64,000 nucleotides of DNA. Source: Rachicladosporium sp. CCFEE 5018 (lineage: Eukaryota; Ascomycota; Dothideomycetes; Cladosporiales; Cladosporiaceae). The notes below the pieces were generated by a model. The model worked only from the letters and a program-made list of their open reading frames with translations, was not told where the DNA came from and did no database searches. Of this stretch, positions 1 to 10,823 are shown piece by piece (the first letter of the stretch is position 1; every line of letters starts with the position of its first letter). Position numbers and translations under genes: made by a program. The stretch covers positions 62,001 through 126,000 of the forward strand of contig KZ111170.1 in assembly GCA_002077045.2 (NCBI GenBank), read 5' to 3'.

Positions 1-14
1 GCGCCCCAGTCACG

Positions 15-348
15 ATGACTGCTCAAGTAGCCCGCACGCTAAGACAAATGCTTAGAGACGACGGCTTGACCCGACCAGAAACCCGGCGGGTTGCAGACCG
101 AGCTCTACTTGCGATGGTCCGCTGGAGTTGGCGGAGTATGGTGGCCTTTGCGTGGTGAAGAGTGGTTTGTGGAGTATGAAGCGCATCTTTTCGACCATGG
201 AGGAGACGAGCAAGATTTCGACTTTGACACGGATGTGGGTGAAACCGCTCGGTCTCGAAGGCGGAGCCGTGAGAGAGGCGGGCCGGTGATTATGGCAGAG
301 GCTCTGCGGCGTGCGAGGACGAGGATCGAGGTTGGTAGCTGTGGTTGA
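15..348 (+). pseudogene. Gene A, left copy: frameshifted member of the A/B family
   Basis: I do not recognise this family. An ATG at 15 opens the same reading as the ATG at 60648 in the right copy (both begin with MTA, then VARTLR). At about 88-92 the left copy has one extra base, so the N-terminal frame leaves the frame that encodes the conserved tail. The conserved tail (91-348) carries RWSAG, GEEWFVEYEAHLF and an EQDF motif that match the right copy closely. The gene may start left of the window, because the right copy stays open for 64 codons upstream of this ATG. As read, this copy cannot make the full protein. A sequencing indel is possible. The tail resembles the C-terminus of gene B just downstream. 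Confidence 0.6.
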
Positions 349-895
349 GTTGCGTTCAAATTTGGGTCTACCAGGGAATCACTAATGTCTCTTTAGTCGT
401 CCACCACGGGTTCCGCTTAGGGAGCAAATGCCTACACGTATCTCGAGAAAGGACGATCCAGATAGTAGCCAGGAGCTGATTGGCCAATAGACGGCAGTCG
501 ATTCAAGATGACCAGCACGAATGATGCGGTACAATCGCAGCGGGAGTTGCCGCAATTGATGGCCTTAGGTTCTTCTGCACCAAGCATCATTACACCGGCC
601 AAGGCTCTCCATGCTGGACAAACAGGGACATATGTCAGCTCGTGGTGACAAACCTCACTGTGGAATCGTAAGGTTGGACGGACCATCATGGACCAACATC
701 AGACGCTGGATTCTGCGGATGAAGGGATTGGGTAGCCCGTCCTGTTCTCAACTTCGCAGCCTCTCACAACCACCTCGCCGTCCTCGACACCTGCAATATA
801 CTTTGCACAGTCGTGTGCAACCACCTTGATAAAGATGCCGCTCTCTTCGTCATCTCCCTTTTGGAGGTTGCAACGCAAAGTCGTCCACCGCGAAG

Positions 896-1774
896 ATGGG
901 GATCCCAATGTGGACGGACCCCGACGAGGCGAGACCAGCATCAAGCAGCAGCTCTTCGAATCGCACACCCGGCCTACTTGGAAGATACAGCAATGCTGAT
1001 TTTCGCGCCTTGCGGGACTCCATGGAGGTTGAGCGCGCCAGACGTATCCGGGATCGCCGCGACGCCGCTACGCACGCCATACGCCAGATGCTCCGCGAAC
1101 ACGATAGCGTTGCCCCGGAGGTCGCAGCTGGCACTTTAGCAACCATAGCCGCTCTACCTCGTCTCCAAGACAACGCTGCTCAGGCCACGATCGCTGCTCC
1201 GACCGTCGTCCCAACGAACGCCCAGCCGACCAGTGGCAATCAAGCTGGCGACGTCTCCGAGGCGCTCGTCAACGCAGCAGCAGTTAGTCTGCTTCGCCTC
1301 GCATATGGCGATGCTTCAGCGACGATCACTGCTCCGTCCGTCAACACATCGACTACCGAGCAGGCCAGCGGCAACACGAACGTCAACACTTCCCTCTCAA
1401 GCCTCACCAGACCAACCGGTCCGCTGGCTCCTCCACCAAGTGGCACCTCAGCATCGGCCGACGCCCCAATCGCGCTTAGATACATCCGCGACAAAGACGG
1501 CATCTCCATTCGTGGTCCCGCATTCACACCCAACCGCCTCGCCAGAGCCCTGATACGGGATATTATGACTAATGTGGAGAAGCTCCCTCCCTGGAGCGTC
1601 CGCCTGCGTTTCGACGTTATGTTGATGGCCTGGAGGATGGGTAGAGGTTTGCCCTGGGGCAATCCTGCCGTTGATACGGAGGCCGGGGAGTACTGGGCGA
1701 GGCTTGAGAGGCATTTGTTCTTGCATGGAGGGAGGGCGGAGGGATTTGTGCCTGAGGAGGCGGCTGGAGGTTAG
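896..1774 (+). CDS. Gene B, left copy: 292-aa protein of an unknown lineage-specific family
   Basis: No known domain is recognised. The start is the ATG at 896, also used by the right copy (MGIP...WTDPDE). There is no intron or signal peptide. Residues 1-95 are variable, 95-190 are Ser/Thr/Ala/Pro-rich with two loose internal repeats (TIAAPTVVPTN and TITAPSVNTST regions, each followed by a QxSGN motif), and 200-292 form the conserved part with LARALIRDI, GRGLPWG and EYWARLERHLFLHGG. That last module resembles the end of gene A (VARTL..., GARGIW, EWFVEYEAHLFGNGG), so A and B look like diverged tandem paralogues. Against the right copy the differences are mostly substitutions plus a three-codon deletion. 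The reading frame is kept, which argues for a real, selected protein. Function unknown. Confidence 0.72.
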   Translation: MGIPMWTDPDEARPASSSSSSNRTPGLLGRYSNADFRALRDSMEVERARRIRDRRDAATHAIRQMLREHDSVAPEVAAGTLATIAALPRLQDNAAQATIAAPTVVPTNAQPTSGNQAGDVSEALVNAAAVSLLRLAYGDASATITAPSVNTSTTEQASGNTNVNTSLSSLTRPTGPLAPPPSGTSASADAPIALRYIRDKDGISIRGPAFTPNRLARALIRDIMTNVEKLPPWSVRLRFDVMLMAWRMGRGLPWGNPAVDTEAGEYWARLERHLFLHGGRAEGFVPEEAAGG

Positions 1775-2164
1775 AGGGGGGTGTTGGTGTGGAGTGTGTG
1801 AGCTCTGTTGGAAAAGATTGTGGGCGCTGACTTGACGGGCAGGTATACGGCCGGGAGAGCTGAGCTGTGGTGTGGTCGCAGGGGTTTCGTCGAAGAGTGT
1901 TCGCGTTCAGATCCCTTGATGGCTCAGTTAGGCGGCTTCGTGGCATCCAAGGTGATAGTGTGCGCCCGTCGGAGTATCAACATCGTAAGCAACACCATCA
2001 GAGAAGGAGCCCATGACACTGCTACTCCCTCTCACGTACCTTCCTCACTCCCCAGCCCAACACATGTCAATACCGCACCCTCTCGCGTTCACTTCATCCC
2101 ACTCACCACCACAGTTCACTTCATCGCTCGACTACATGGATATCACCATCGCTTCCTCGCAACG

Positions 2165-3994
2165 ATGCGCTTGCTGCGCGATCTAATCGACATCGTTATT
2201 GCATCGCTAACATATCTGAGATCTTCTTGCATCACTATCGCTGCGCTCGTTGGTTGCGCGATCGCTCGAAGTCAGGCTGGGGGGTTCTTGTTGGGTGGAG
2301 AAGTGAAGAAGTACGACTTCTATCAGGTAAGCCCCCTAGTAACAAGGAAATCTGTGCGTGAGACATCGGCGTGGCGACGGCGGCAAAAGTAGCAGACTGG
2401 AAAAGTCACATCGTTTGCAGAGCACATTCCCGTACTAACAGAGAAGATCATCGCTGGAGAAGTGAAGTTCAGCGAGACAGACAAGGAACGACTCAGTAGG
2501 CAGATCGAGGCGCAAGGAAAGCCGAAATCGCGTCAGGCGAGCGCAGTATATCAAAGGAGACCAGAGCGTAGGAAGCGAGGCGAGTCCCAATCTGAAGCGC
2601 CAGAGAAGACTGTTGACTCAGGTGAGAGCCACAGCGCGAAACAGACCGAGCGACCAGAATCATCGGTCCAGCGAGAGCGGAAGAAGTCATTCGAACTCCC
2701 ACTACCCAAAGAAGCAGTCGAAGAAGTCGACACCCACAGCGCCGAGAAGACCAAGGAGGCAGAAGTACCAGTCCAGCGCGAGCGCAAGTCATCGCTCGAA
2801 CTTCCACTACCCGAAGAAGTCGTTGACTCCATCGAGAGCAATAGCGTCGAACAGACTGAGTTCCCAGAACCTCCAGTCCACCACCACCGCAGCATCTCCC
2901 TTCACCTTCCGTCCCTCCTACCTCAGCAGCAACCACCGACACCGCGACTCATCCTCGCGGGCCTGAATTCGCAATCCTCGCCCGAGCGACGCGCACGCAA
3001 ACAGTCTCTCAAACACGCACTTACTACGGCTATCAAGCGCGCAGCTATGCGGCAATCCCAGGATAGCCTGCTTTCGGGCACTACGGCCCAAGCCTCCACA
3101 GAATCGCCGCAAAGTCCAATGAAGTTCGATTGGACGCCAGTTCGAAGACGAGCATCGAGCGTGCAGGAGAGAGGCGAACTAGACTCGTTTGACTCTGCGC
3201 CTAGCGGGTGTGACGTGAGAGGTGGACCGAAGCCGTTCACTTTCAACGTGCAAGCGGCGGAGTTTAAGCCTGCAGTCCAGCAAGAGACGCCAAGACTCCC
3301 GGTGTGGAGGAGGAAAGCGAGGCCTCTGCCGTCGTTTGCTGGGACGCCAACGGCGCAGTGTCAGAGTCCTGCGATGCAGTCGCCGTTGATGCGGTATCAT
3401 ACGCCACCTTCTCCGCCTCGAACGCTCCAGACGCCGCAGCAGGAGTCCATCCACACTCAGACTTTCGTTCCAGATCTCGAGCCAAAGGCGACGCAGACAC
3501 TTGACCAGCTTCGCGAGCACCACACCGCCCTTCTCGCAAGTCTCCACCAATACGCGCCCGCATACCTCGCTGTCGGCCGGCTTTATCATAGCACTCCGAT
3601 GGCGGCGCGAACTTCGTCTTGGATCCTTCCGGCTTTCCAACAGATCGCAGGCGAAGCATTCATCACCTCCCGCGATAGACAACTCCCTGAACTCGTGCAG
3701 ATCTTTGGAGAGGCGGCAATGCGGTTGACACAAGCTTCGAAGGCGCTGGTACGGGTAGCGGATGAGAATCTGGGTAAGTTGGAGGCTAAATTGAAGCGGT
3801 GCGACGAATTGCTGGGGGAGGCAGCGGTCAGACTGAAGATGTTGCAAAGTGCTGTGGGGGAGATTTGTGGGGTGTATGAGAATGATAGGGAGACGTATTG
3901 GGTTGAGAGTGAGGAGGGGGTGAGGGAGAGGGGCGAGGCGGAGAGGGCGTGGATGGCCGTTCTGCCTGAGGTTTGCAGTGTACAGGAACAGTGA
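2165..3994 (+). CDS. Gene C, left copy: predicted membrane-anchored repeat/coiled-coil protein of unknown function
   Basis: The ATG at 2165 starts MRLLRDLID followed by a hydrophobic stretch of about 25 residues (roughly residues 6-35), a possible membrane anchor. An in-frame TAG lies at 2390-2392. It is removed if an intron runs from the GTAAGC at 2327 to about 2443 (117 nt, frame-preserving), joining to KIIAGEVKF. The acceptor is weak, so a true stop is the alternative. The second part has three tandem units of about 39 residues (QRERK-S-ELPLP-EE-V pattern, within 2650-2900), a basic linker, and a helical C-terminus (3480-3990) with Ala/Leu/Glu-rich segments that suggest a coiled coil. The long second frame has no early ATG of its own, so it must depend on the upstream exon. 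About 570 residues if spliced. Confidence 0.55.
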
Positions 3995-4607
3995 ATTGGA
4001 TGGGAGGGAGACAGGATGAAATGAACACTCAGCCTTTTACGATCAGCATAAGGGGGGTTCAAGTTTGGGCTCTTAAAGGCCAGAGAGCAGAGGCTTTATT
4101 GTTGCAGTGCAGCATGTATGAGCCTGATCGCCTTTCCGAGTTGCATGAGGAACTATAACATGATCTTGGCTAGATGAGATGGAAGAGAGTCGAATTGTCA
4201 TTACTCATGTAAAGGAGAGATGTAGTCGGGGCTACTGCCCGATTCGGCTGGCGAGCTCGGCAGTGTGTGGTCGAGTCGCCGGCCAGCAAGCACCACTACG
4301 CAAGCACACACACATATCCATATCATCGATATACACCACTTGTCCACTATCATTTGGCTGGCTCAACACCCTTGTATGTGGTCTTGCATTTGCTCATGTA
4401 CGTTCTACTTGCCCTGGCCTGTCGGATCTTGCATGACAGTGCAGTTGCTTACATATACGGGAATTGTGGACTGACGCATATGATAGTGCATATCGCCGGA
4501 CGATTGCTTTTCTGTGGCATTGAGAGGAACCTAACGGGATACCGGGCGGAGTTGGACAACACCATTGGATAGGAGTGAAGGGAGAGGAGGCGCAGAGGAC
4601 CGCGAAT
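3995..4607. other. Intergenic region
   Basis: Short open frames exist on both strands but none has coding-like composition or a recognisable motif. The right half is presumably the promoter and 5' UTR of the gene starting at 4608. Confidence 0.5.
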
Positions 4608-6606
4608 ATGGCTACGGCAGTGGGTACGTTTTCATTGAGATGCGGTCGGAGGGGACACATATCAGTCTCCCGCTCGGCGAGACGGCCACGACCTGAGCCA
4701 ACACAGCACCATACAACTTGACGGTCTGACTGACCTGACCTGCTACTACAGCAGATAGCCACGCCTACTCCCGATCATCATCATTCTCCGCCGCGAGATC
4801 CCCCGATACCGCTTCGCCCATCTACCCCGACCGAGCGATTCGACCCTTGCCAAACAGGAAGCTCAAGTCACGACTGTCGCCTGAGCAACAGAACACGATT
4901 GTCTATCCTGCATCGCCGCCGCCGATTGCCGCTCCAGTCAACCAGGCACCGCAGGAGAACCATTCAAGACCTGCTCCCAACGGTGATGTGCATCATCACC
5001 ACCATCACCACCACGACCATGACCATGAGGATGCAGCCTCAGTTCATGACCACTGCACTTGCAAGCATGACGATCTTGACAGTGGTGACGAGGAGGTGGA
5101 GTTCGATCACCCAGACCACCGCTACGAACCCCTGTCCGCAATGCAGCCCAATGGCAAGCCACCTCTCGACTCTGTACAGCGACGGTTGGTCGAAGCATCG
5201 CGGAGTGGCAAGGCAGCGGCAGGCACGGGTTCAGCAGCGTCGAGCGCGGACGGGTACGAGAGCTTCGAAAATACGAGCAACAAGAAGAAGCGGAAGATAC
5301 CGCTGTCTAGCACTTCCTCCGTCCACCAGAGTACCCTTAGCGCTGAGATGGCGAGCATGGGCATTAACAATGATGGCGCAGCGGATGAGCATCATGCTGT
5401 TTCTTATCAGCAACAGCATGGCGCTGCAGCACCGTCAGGAACGGGCATCAGCGGAGCGGGCCGTGGGAGGTATGGACGACCGAGTGGGCGGCGACCGCTG
5501 GCAAGTTGGACTGCCAGCAGCGCCAATGCAAACACCGTCAGTGGACGAGCGCCCATGAGGGCTGGAGAGAACGATGGAAGACACGGTAAGTCGATACTCG
5601 GAGTCATGATGTCACGTGCACCCTCACCTCCGAGACAACGACTAACACTCTTATGTCCACAGTAGCAGACTCCAACACAGGCGGCATCATCTCCCAAGCC
5701 ATCAAGACCGCCGCCGAGCAAGGTCCATTGACTCCACAGAAGGGCAAGGAGAACATCAGCCTCTTGCATCAATCCGCCTCAACCTCCGTCACACCCAAGA
5801 CCCAATTCACATTCACCTGCGAATCCGACAGCGCCTCCAAAATGGCCGACCAAGCCCAAGAAGCCGCCTACCGCGCCGGCTTCGCCACCCCAACACCCTC
5901 TTCCACGGCCCCACGCGCTCCGAACAGCGCTCCCGCCTCCCGCACAGCAACAAACCAAGGCACGCAAACCGCCCTCCCCCCTCGCACCAATCCCTCCGGC
6001 CCCCCTCCTCGCACCACCCAGCCTTCCCCCGCCACAGCACCATCCCCCGCGAAACCCCGCCGCCGCCGCAACCCCACCAAAGAATACGCCCTCGCAGCCC
6101 GCCAGCGCAAACTCCAGCAAGAATACACAAACTACCACCACCGACCCTCTCCCTCTGCAAAAGACCTTTGGATCTGCGAGTTCTGCGAATACGAAGACAT
6201 TTTTGGCGTGCCGCCCAGAGCGCTGATTCGGAGCTACGAAATCAAAGATCGCCAGGAGCGGAAGAAAGCGGCGGAGAAGCGGAGGCTGTTGGAGAAGGCT
6301 AAGATGAAGAATCGGAAGGGGAAGAAGGGGAAGAACAAAAACAACGCATCCAACCCTGCCACTCCTGCAGCTCCAGTTCAGGGCGATCTAACCTACGACC
6401 CCAACATCCCCCCGCTAGAAGGCGAAGATTACTACGACGACGACGAATACGGCGACGAGTATGAGCCCGTTGGCGCGGAGGGGGATCCGTACCCGGATGA
6501 TGGGCAGGGTGATCCGGGGGACTATTATCCGCCTCCACCGGCGCCTACACCCGTGCTTGGGGCTGTGCAGCCGAGAGGTGGGGGTGGGAGGAAGGAGCCG
6601 GGCTAG
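4608..6606 (+). CDS. Conserved-looking fungal protein with poly-His tract and CxxC motif, unassigned
   Basis: Three exons fit cleanly: 4608-4623, 4752-5585 and 5663-6606. The donors are GTACGT and GTAAGT, the acceptors are ACAG and CACAG, and a CTAAC branch site precedes exon 3. The product is 597 residues. The start is the ATG at 4608, whose 16-nt exon restores the frame exactly. The N-terminal third has an eight-His run followed by HDHDHED, which could bind metal or be simple low complexity. The middle is Ser/Ala/Pro-rich. Around residue 450 there is a compact motif, WICEFCEYEDIFGVPP, followed by a basic Lys/Arg/Glu helix that looks nuclear or nucleic-acid associated. The C-terminus is acidic and Pro-rich. 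I suspect a family conserved in Pezizomycotina because of the ordered CEFCEY segment, but I cannot name it. It converges on the helicase gene at 7154. Confidence 0.75.
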
Positions 6607-7153
6607 AGGCTCTGGGGCGTTGAGAGGGCTGTGACTTGCGTTCTTGCGGGGGTTGGGGTGTTGGGGGTTTGGTTTTGTGGGGGTTGAGGGAGTAGGGCGT
6701 TCACTTTTGTCATTAGTGTGGGATTTGGTGAAGGGGTTTGTGAAGAGGCGGTTGAGAGGGAATCAGACGTTCGTTGGAAGGGATGGGGTGTAGAGCTGGA
6801 AATGGAGGATGGGGGAGTGGAGTGCAGTTGGCATATTGTTGTGGAGGAGGGAGTGGAGGATAGTGAGCGGACTACTATGCAGATAGCAAGGTGTACGCCA
6901 TTGTGCCTTCGATCTGTGAGCTACTGCTACTGCCTCCGTCTCCTTGCGAAGATGGTATAAGCTATGCTATCATGGTCCATGCCTTCATAGTTCATGCTGT
7001 CGTTCATGTTTGCTGTTCCTGATGTTGGCCAGCGACCATGCTCTCCTCAAACTCTGCTGTATCCGAGCCATGCGGCGTGTGCGAGTTCGTCCGCCTCTTC
7101 ACTTCCATCTTCACACCTCCCGATCACTTCATCTCTTCTGCTTCCGTCTCGTC
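6607..7153. other. Intergenic region between convergent genes
   Basis: A G-rich stretch on the plus strand (about 6610-6860) holds probable 3' UTRs of the two converging genes. I see no gene here. Confidence 0.5.
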
Positions 7154-10100
7154 TCAGTCTAGCAAGCAACCCCCCTCCACAAACCCGCCAGGCATCTTGC
7201 CGTGCCCACTCATCCCCATCCCCGTTCCACCTCCAACCCCATCAATCAACATCACCTGCGCCTTCCCAGCTTTCACCGTACAACTTCCCTGCCCCGAAGA
7301 CCCAGAGCAAAGACTCATAGGCGCCGATGTCGTTCCATCAAGTCCCAGCGCCAACTGCTGCAAGCCCTTGCTGACCTTCTTCAGCTTCGCTTCCTCCCAA
7401 CTATCATCGGTATCAACCAACACACTGTCTTCCATCTTCTTCGGGCTCGAGCGAAGGCTCGAGCGCAGCGAAACAGGCTCGGACACTATGAATGCATGAC
7501 GCGCACTCTCATCGTGAGCGAAGGACTGCCAGCTTGTGGAAGAGCCAGAGCTCAGCTGCGGCGCGAGGCGCTCGGTACCGTCGAACGGGATCATGGCAGT
7601 GGTGGATGATTGAGGAGGCGTGGTACGGCGAGACTTGGTGCAAATTTTGCAGACACAAGGGCCGGCGCAGGGGGCGGTGCAGTTGTGGCCGCAGGCGAGC
7701 TTGCGAGAGCAAACTTTTTGGCAGGGCACGAGCTCGTGGGAGAATGGGTGGCACTTGAGGTGGCAGGCGTGACCACATGGGAGCTTGTCCTTGCAGGGCA
7801 CAGTGCAGCCGCCGTTGATGTCGTTCCAGTCATTGGCGTCTTTGATGTTGGTGAGGTTGTTGTGGTTGCTGCAGCGAATCGGGAGTTGCTCATCCAGCCG
7901 GGCCCGCTCAATCTTAGGACGGTCAGCCTTGCACTTAGGATGCTGTCCTGCGAGCATGATTGTGATCTCCTTCCAGAGCGGCGATCTCGCATGCAGGAGC
8001 TGCCCATTACCAAAGAGGTAGAACCCGCACATAGCGCGTGAAAGAGCCACGCACACGCGATTGTGGTTGCTGAGGAAGCCGATCTGGTCATTGGTGTTGC
8101 TGCGGACGAGCGATAGGATGACAACTCTGTTCTGCTCGCCTTGGTATGAGTCCACGGTGACGACGATGAATTGTCGGCCTTGTAGAATGAGTGACTTGCG
8201 CAGAGCGCTGAGGATGTACTTGCGCTGACCATTGTAGAAGGTCAGAACAGTGATATCCTTGGTCTCCATACCATTGTAGACGAGATACTCGACGAAGCCA
8301 ACGATCATGTCACCTTCGTCACTGTTGACACATGACATCAACTCGTCGCGCTTCTCCGGCCATAGGTGAGTGAAGAAGTACGAGTTGACGCCACCCATGC
8401 CAGGCACGTCCGGACGGTGAGCAGGATTGCGGACACTGTCGTGGTCCTTGATGAGATTGCCATAGATAGGGTAGAGGAGACGGCGGATCTCAGGGATCAT
8501 GCGACGCTGTTCGACAAGCGTGTTGAACTCGACCTCATTGTTCACCATGCGTTCGAAGAGGGAAACGTTGAGATAGAACGGGTGGTCCTCGTGACCCTTC
8601 ACATGGCAGTGCGGACGCAGCTGCTTGTAATCGCCGACCAGAATGAGCTGTTGTAGTGAAGGCACACAAGCAGCGATCACAGGTGCTTCGAGTGTCTCGG
8701 CGGCTTCTTCGATCAGGACCACCCGAGGCTGCAAGGCTGCGACGAGACCGCGGTACTTGCTCAAACCGGTGGTCGTCATGCCGATCACCTTTTGGTTGCG
8801 CAGGATGGTCTCGTCTCGCTCCCAGGTACCAATCTGGCGGAGTCGTGCTTGAGCTTTGAACTTCTCGGCGAGTGTGCGAATTTTGTCACGAATCTTGATC
8901 TTCGCCTCCTTCTGCAGGTGGCAATAGATTGCACCTCTGACAGCTTCCGGCACTCGCCATAGGTCTTGCTGGTTCATGTGTGTGGTGATCTTCTGCTTCG
9001 AAGTCATGCTCTTGCGACCAGTGAAGTTGTCTGCAAGTGAGTAGATGTTGCCGGAGAGAGTGTCGTGCTCCTCGTCGTCCTTTGCTATGCCTTCAGCTTC
9101 GATGTCTTTGAGCTGCTCATACTCAAGCTCCGCCTCTTCCAGCTCGAAGCCGTACTCCTCAGGCTGTCCAGGTGGGGCGCTGGTTCGAGGGCATCACCAA
9201 GCCATACCATTAGCGGTGAGCGTGCTGCCTGGTTGGGATTGACCTGCTTCGCCTGGACCCACTGTGAAGCGCCGTCGACGAGCGACTTGACTTGCCCCTC
9301 AGTGAGGAGACCAATCGAGGCCAGGAACTCGTGATCAAGAACAGTCTTGATGTCAGGCTTGAGAGGCAGGAGAGCCGCCGAGATATCTTTTTCGAGATTT
9401 GCCATGTCTTTGCGAGTGCCGTTGTCTGCACTGCCGGCAAGTCTGTTATTGGACTCAGCCTGACGCAATTCATACATAGTACGAGACTTAATGTAGCCAC
9501 GATCCTTAGATCGACCACCAAGACGAGCAAGCTCGGGACAGAACGGAGAGACATGGTTGAGAAGCTGATCGAGTGCATGGTTGGTCTGACATGCGATGAC
9601 GATGGGCGGATCCCCGGTACGGCAGTTGGCGACCATGATTTTGAGAGCCTGAATCGAGACATACGTTTTGCCAGTGCCGGGCGGTCCCTGAATGATGGCC
9701 AGACTCTTTGTGAGTGCACGTTGGAGTGCTGCGATCTGGGACGCGTCGAGATCGCACTGCGGCTGAGCTGGCCATTGGCGAAGCACGTCAGTCTTCTCGT
9801 ATATTTGGTGGTTACTGTTCACGAACACACTTGTCAAGTTCAGGTCTGGCTTCTTGACGACATATGGCGGAGCCGGAATCCCAGGCTCGACAGCGACGAG
9901 GTGCTCGGCCAACGGAAATGGCTCTGTGCGGATTCTCTGGAGAGCGAGCAAGGTGTGCTTAGTAGCCTCGTGGTAGCTTGAACGCTCCTCGAGCATGATG
10001 AAGCTTGTTGCCGGGTCGATTTCGAGATCTCCAAAGTCTGCAATGAAGAGATCCAACTCGGGTGGATTTTGAGTGATGGCTGCGAGCGCTCTCGAAGCCA

Positions 10101-10823
10101 CAGTGGCGACGATCAACTTCGATTTGAATTTGTCGGATTTTGTGCTCAGCACGACCAGACTGCCTGTGATCAGGCGCTTGGATTGCTCCCATAGAATGCG
10201 TTTGCCAGCACAGAAGGTGCTAAATGTCACTCTGAGCGCGATCCCGCGTGTTGAACAGACAACTCCAACAACATGGACCTGCATCTCGTTAGTGTCCTGC
10301 CGCAATCTCCCAGGGCAGAGCTACAGCAGCACATACATTCTGATAAATGCCAAGGCTGTTGTTGGTGAAGAAGTCTTCGGACTCATCGGGATGCTTGCGG
10401 AAGGCTGAAACGGCATTGCGTAAGGGCTTGACAGAATCTTCGCGCAGCAGCTCGTAGTGCGCAGAAAGATAGGCTTCTGCGTCAAGTCAGCGGCGAGTAT
10501 ATACGAAGGGTGTGCAAAGACTCACCCTTGGACTCCCAGGCGCCAATCGGCTTGTTCGGTACCACCGAGACAATGTCGGATGCATCTGTGACGTCGGGAT
10601 TCAACTCTAACAGCTCGGCTGGCGAAGGAATCTCCAATCGCTCGAGCCATGGGCCAGCATCATTTGGCTTGGTTGCGGGCTCGAAGTATTGACGAACATG
10701 AGGATTCAACTTCGGCCCTTGAATCCACAACTGTACTTGCTGCTGCTGTCTCTCCTCTCCTTTCTGCTTCGGTCTGCCGTTGGACCGGCGGAAGCGCTCC
10801 AGGATATCGGCATTCACATTCAT
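7154..10823 (-). CDS. Superfamily 1 RNA helicase with NFX1-type zinc fingers (ZNFX1 / SAD-3 / Hrr1-like)
   Basis: The predicted exons are 10823-10526, 10476-10337, 10278-9208 and 9163-7154, giving about 1172 residues. Walker A (GPPGTGKT) is near residue 344, a Walker B/DExx-like VVLIEEAAE near 655, then a motif V-like TVDSYQGEQNR and motif VI-like VALSRAM. Near the C-terminus are Cys/His-rich NFX1 fingers (CGHACHLKCHP and CGHNCTAPCAGPC). This architecture is that of fungal SAD-3 (Neurospora meiotic silencing) and S. pombe Hrr1 (RNAi RDRC complex), so a role in small-RNA silencing is inferred. The join at 9164-9207 is uncertain. Removing a 44-nt GT-AG segment keeps the frame. Alternatively it is coding (VWLGDALEP) and carries a one-base deletion. 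About 185 C-terminal residues beyond the fingers are disordered. It is divergent from SPT8. Confidence 0.88.

Larger units (their letters stand above)
15..3372 (+). repeat. Left copy of a >3.3 kb duplicated A-B-C gene block
   Basis: This segment matches 60648-64000 in the same orientation and gene order: gene A tail, about 550 bp spacer, gene B, about 390 bp spacer, gene C. The match includes non-coding stretches, for example around 724-900 against 61364-61540 and the leader of gene C, so it is a segmental duplication and not merely a repeated gene family. The left edge of the window cuts this copy, and the right copy runs off the other end, so the true length is unknown. The 3' half of gene B is the best conserved part. 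The spacers 349-895 and 1775-2164 hold no further gene that I can support. Confidence 0.9.

Noticed and set aside
699..968. Antisense frame over the gene B leader, similar in the right copy (61338-61532)
   Set aside because: Similar peptides (GREDGKVFAKGCEVED / GVEDGEVVVRGCEVEN) are expected from DNA similarity alone. No start or splice evidence distinguishes it from a shadow.
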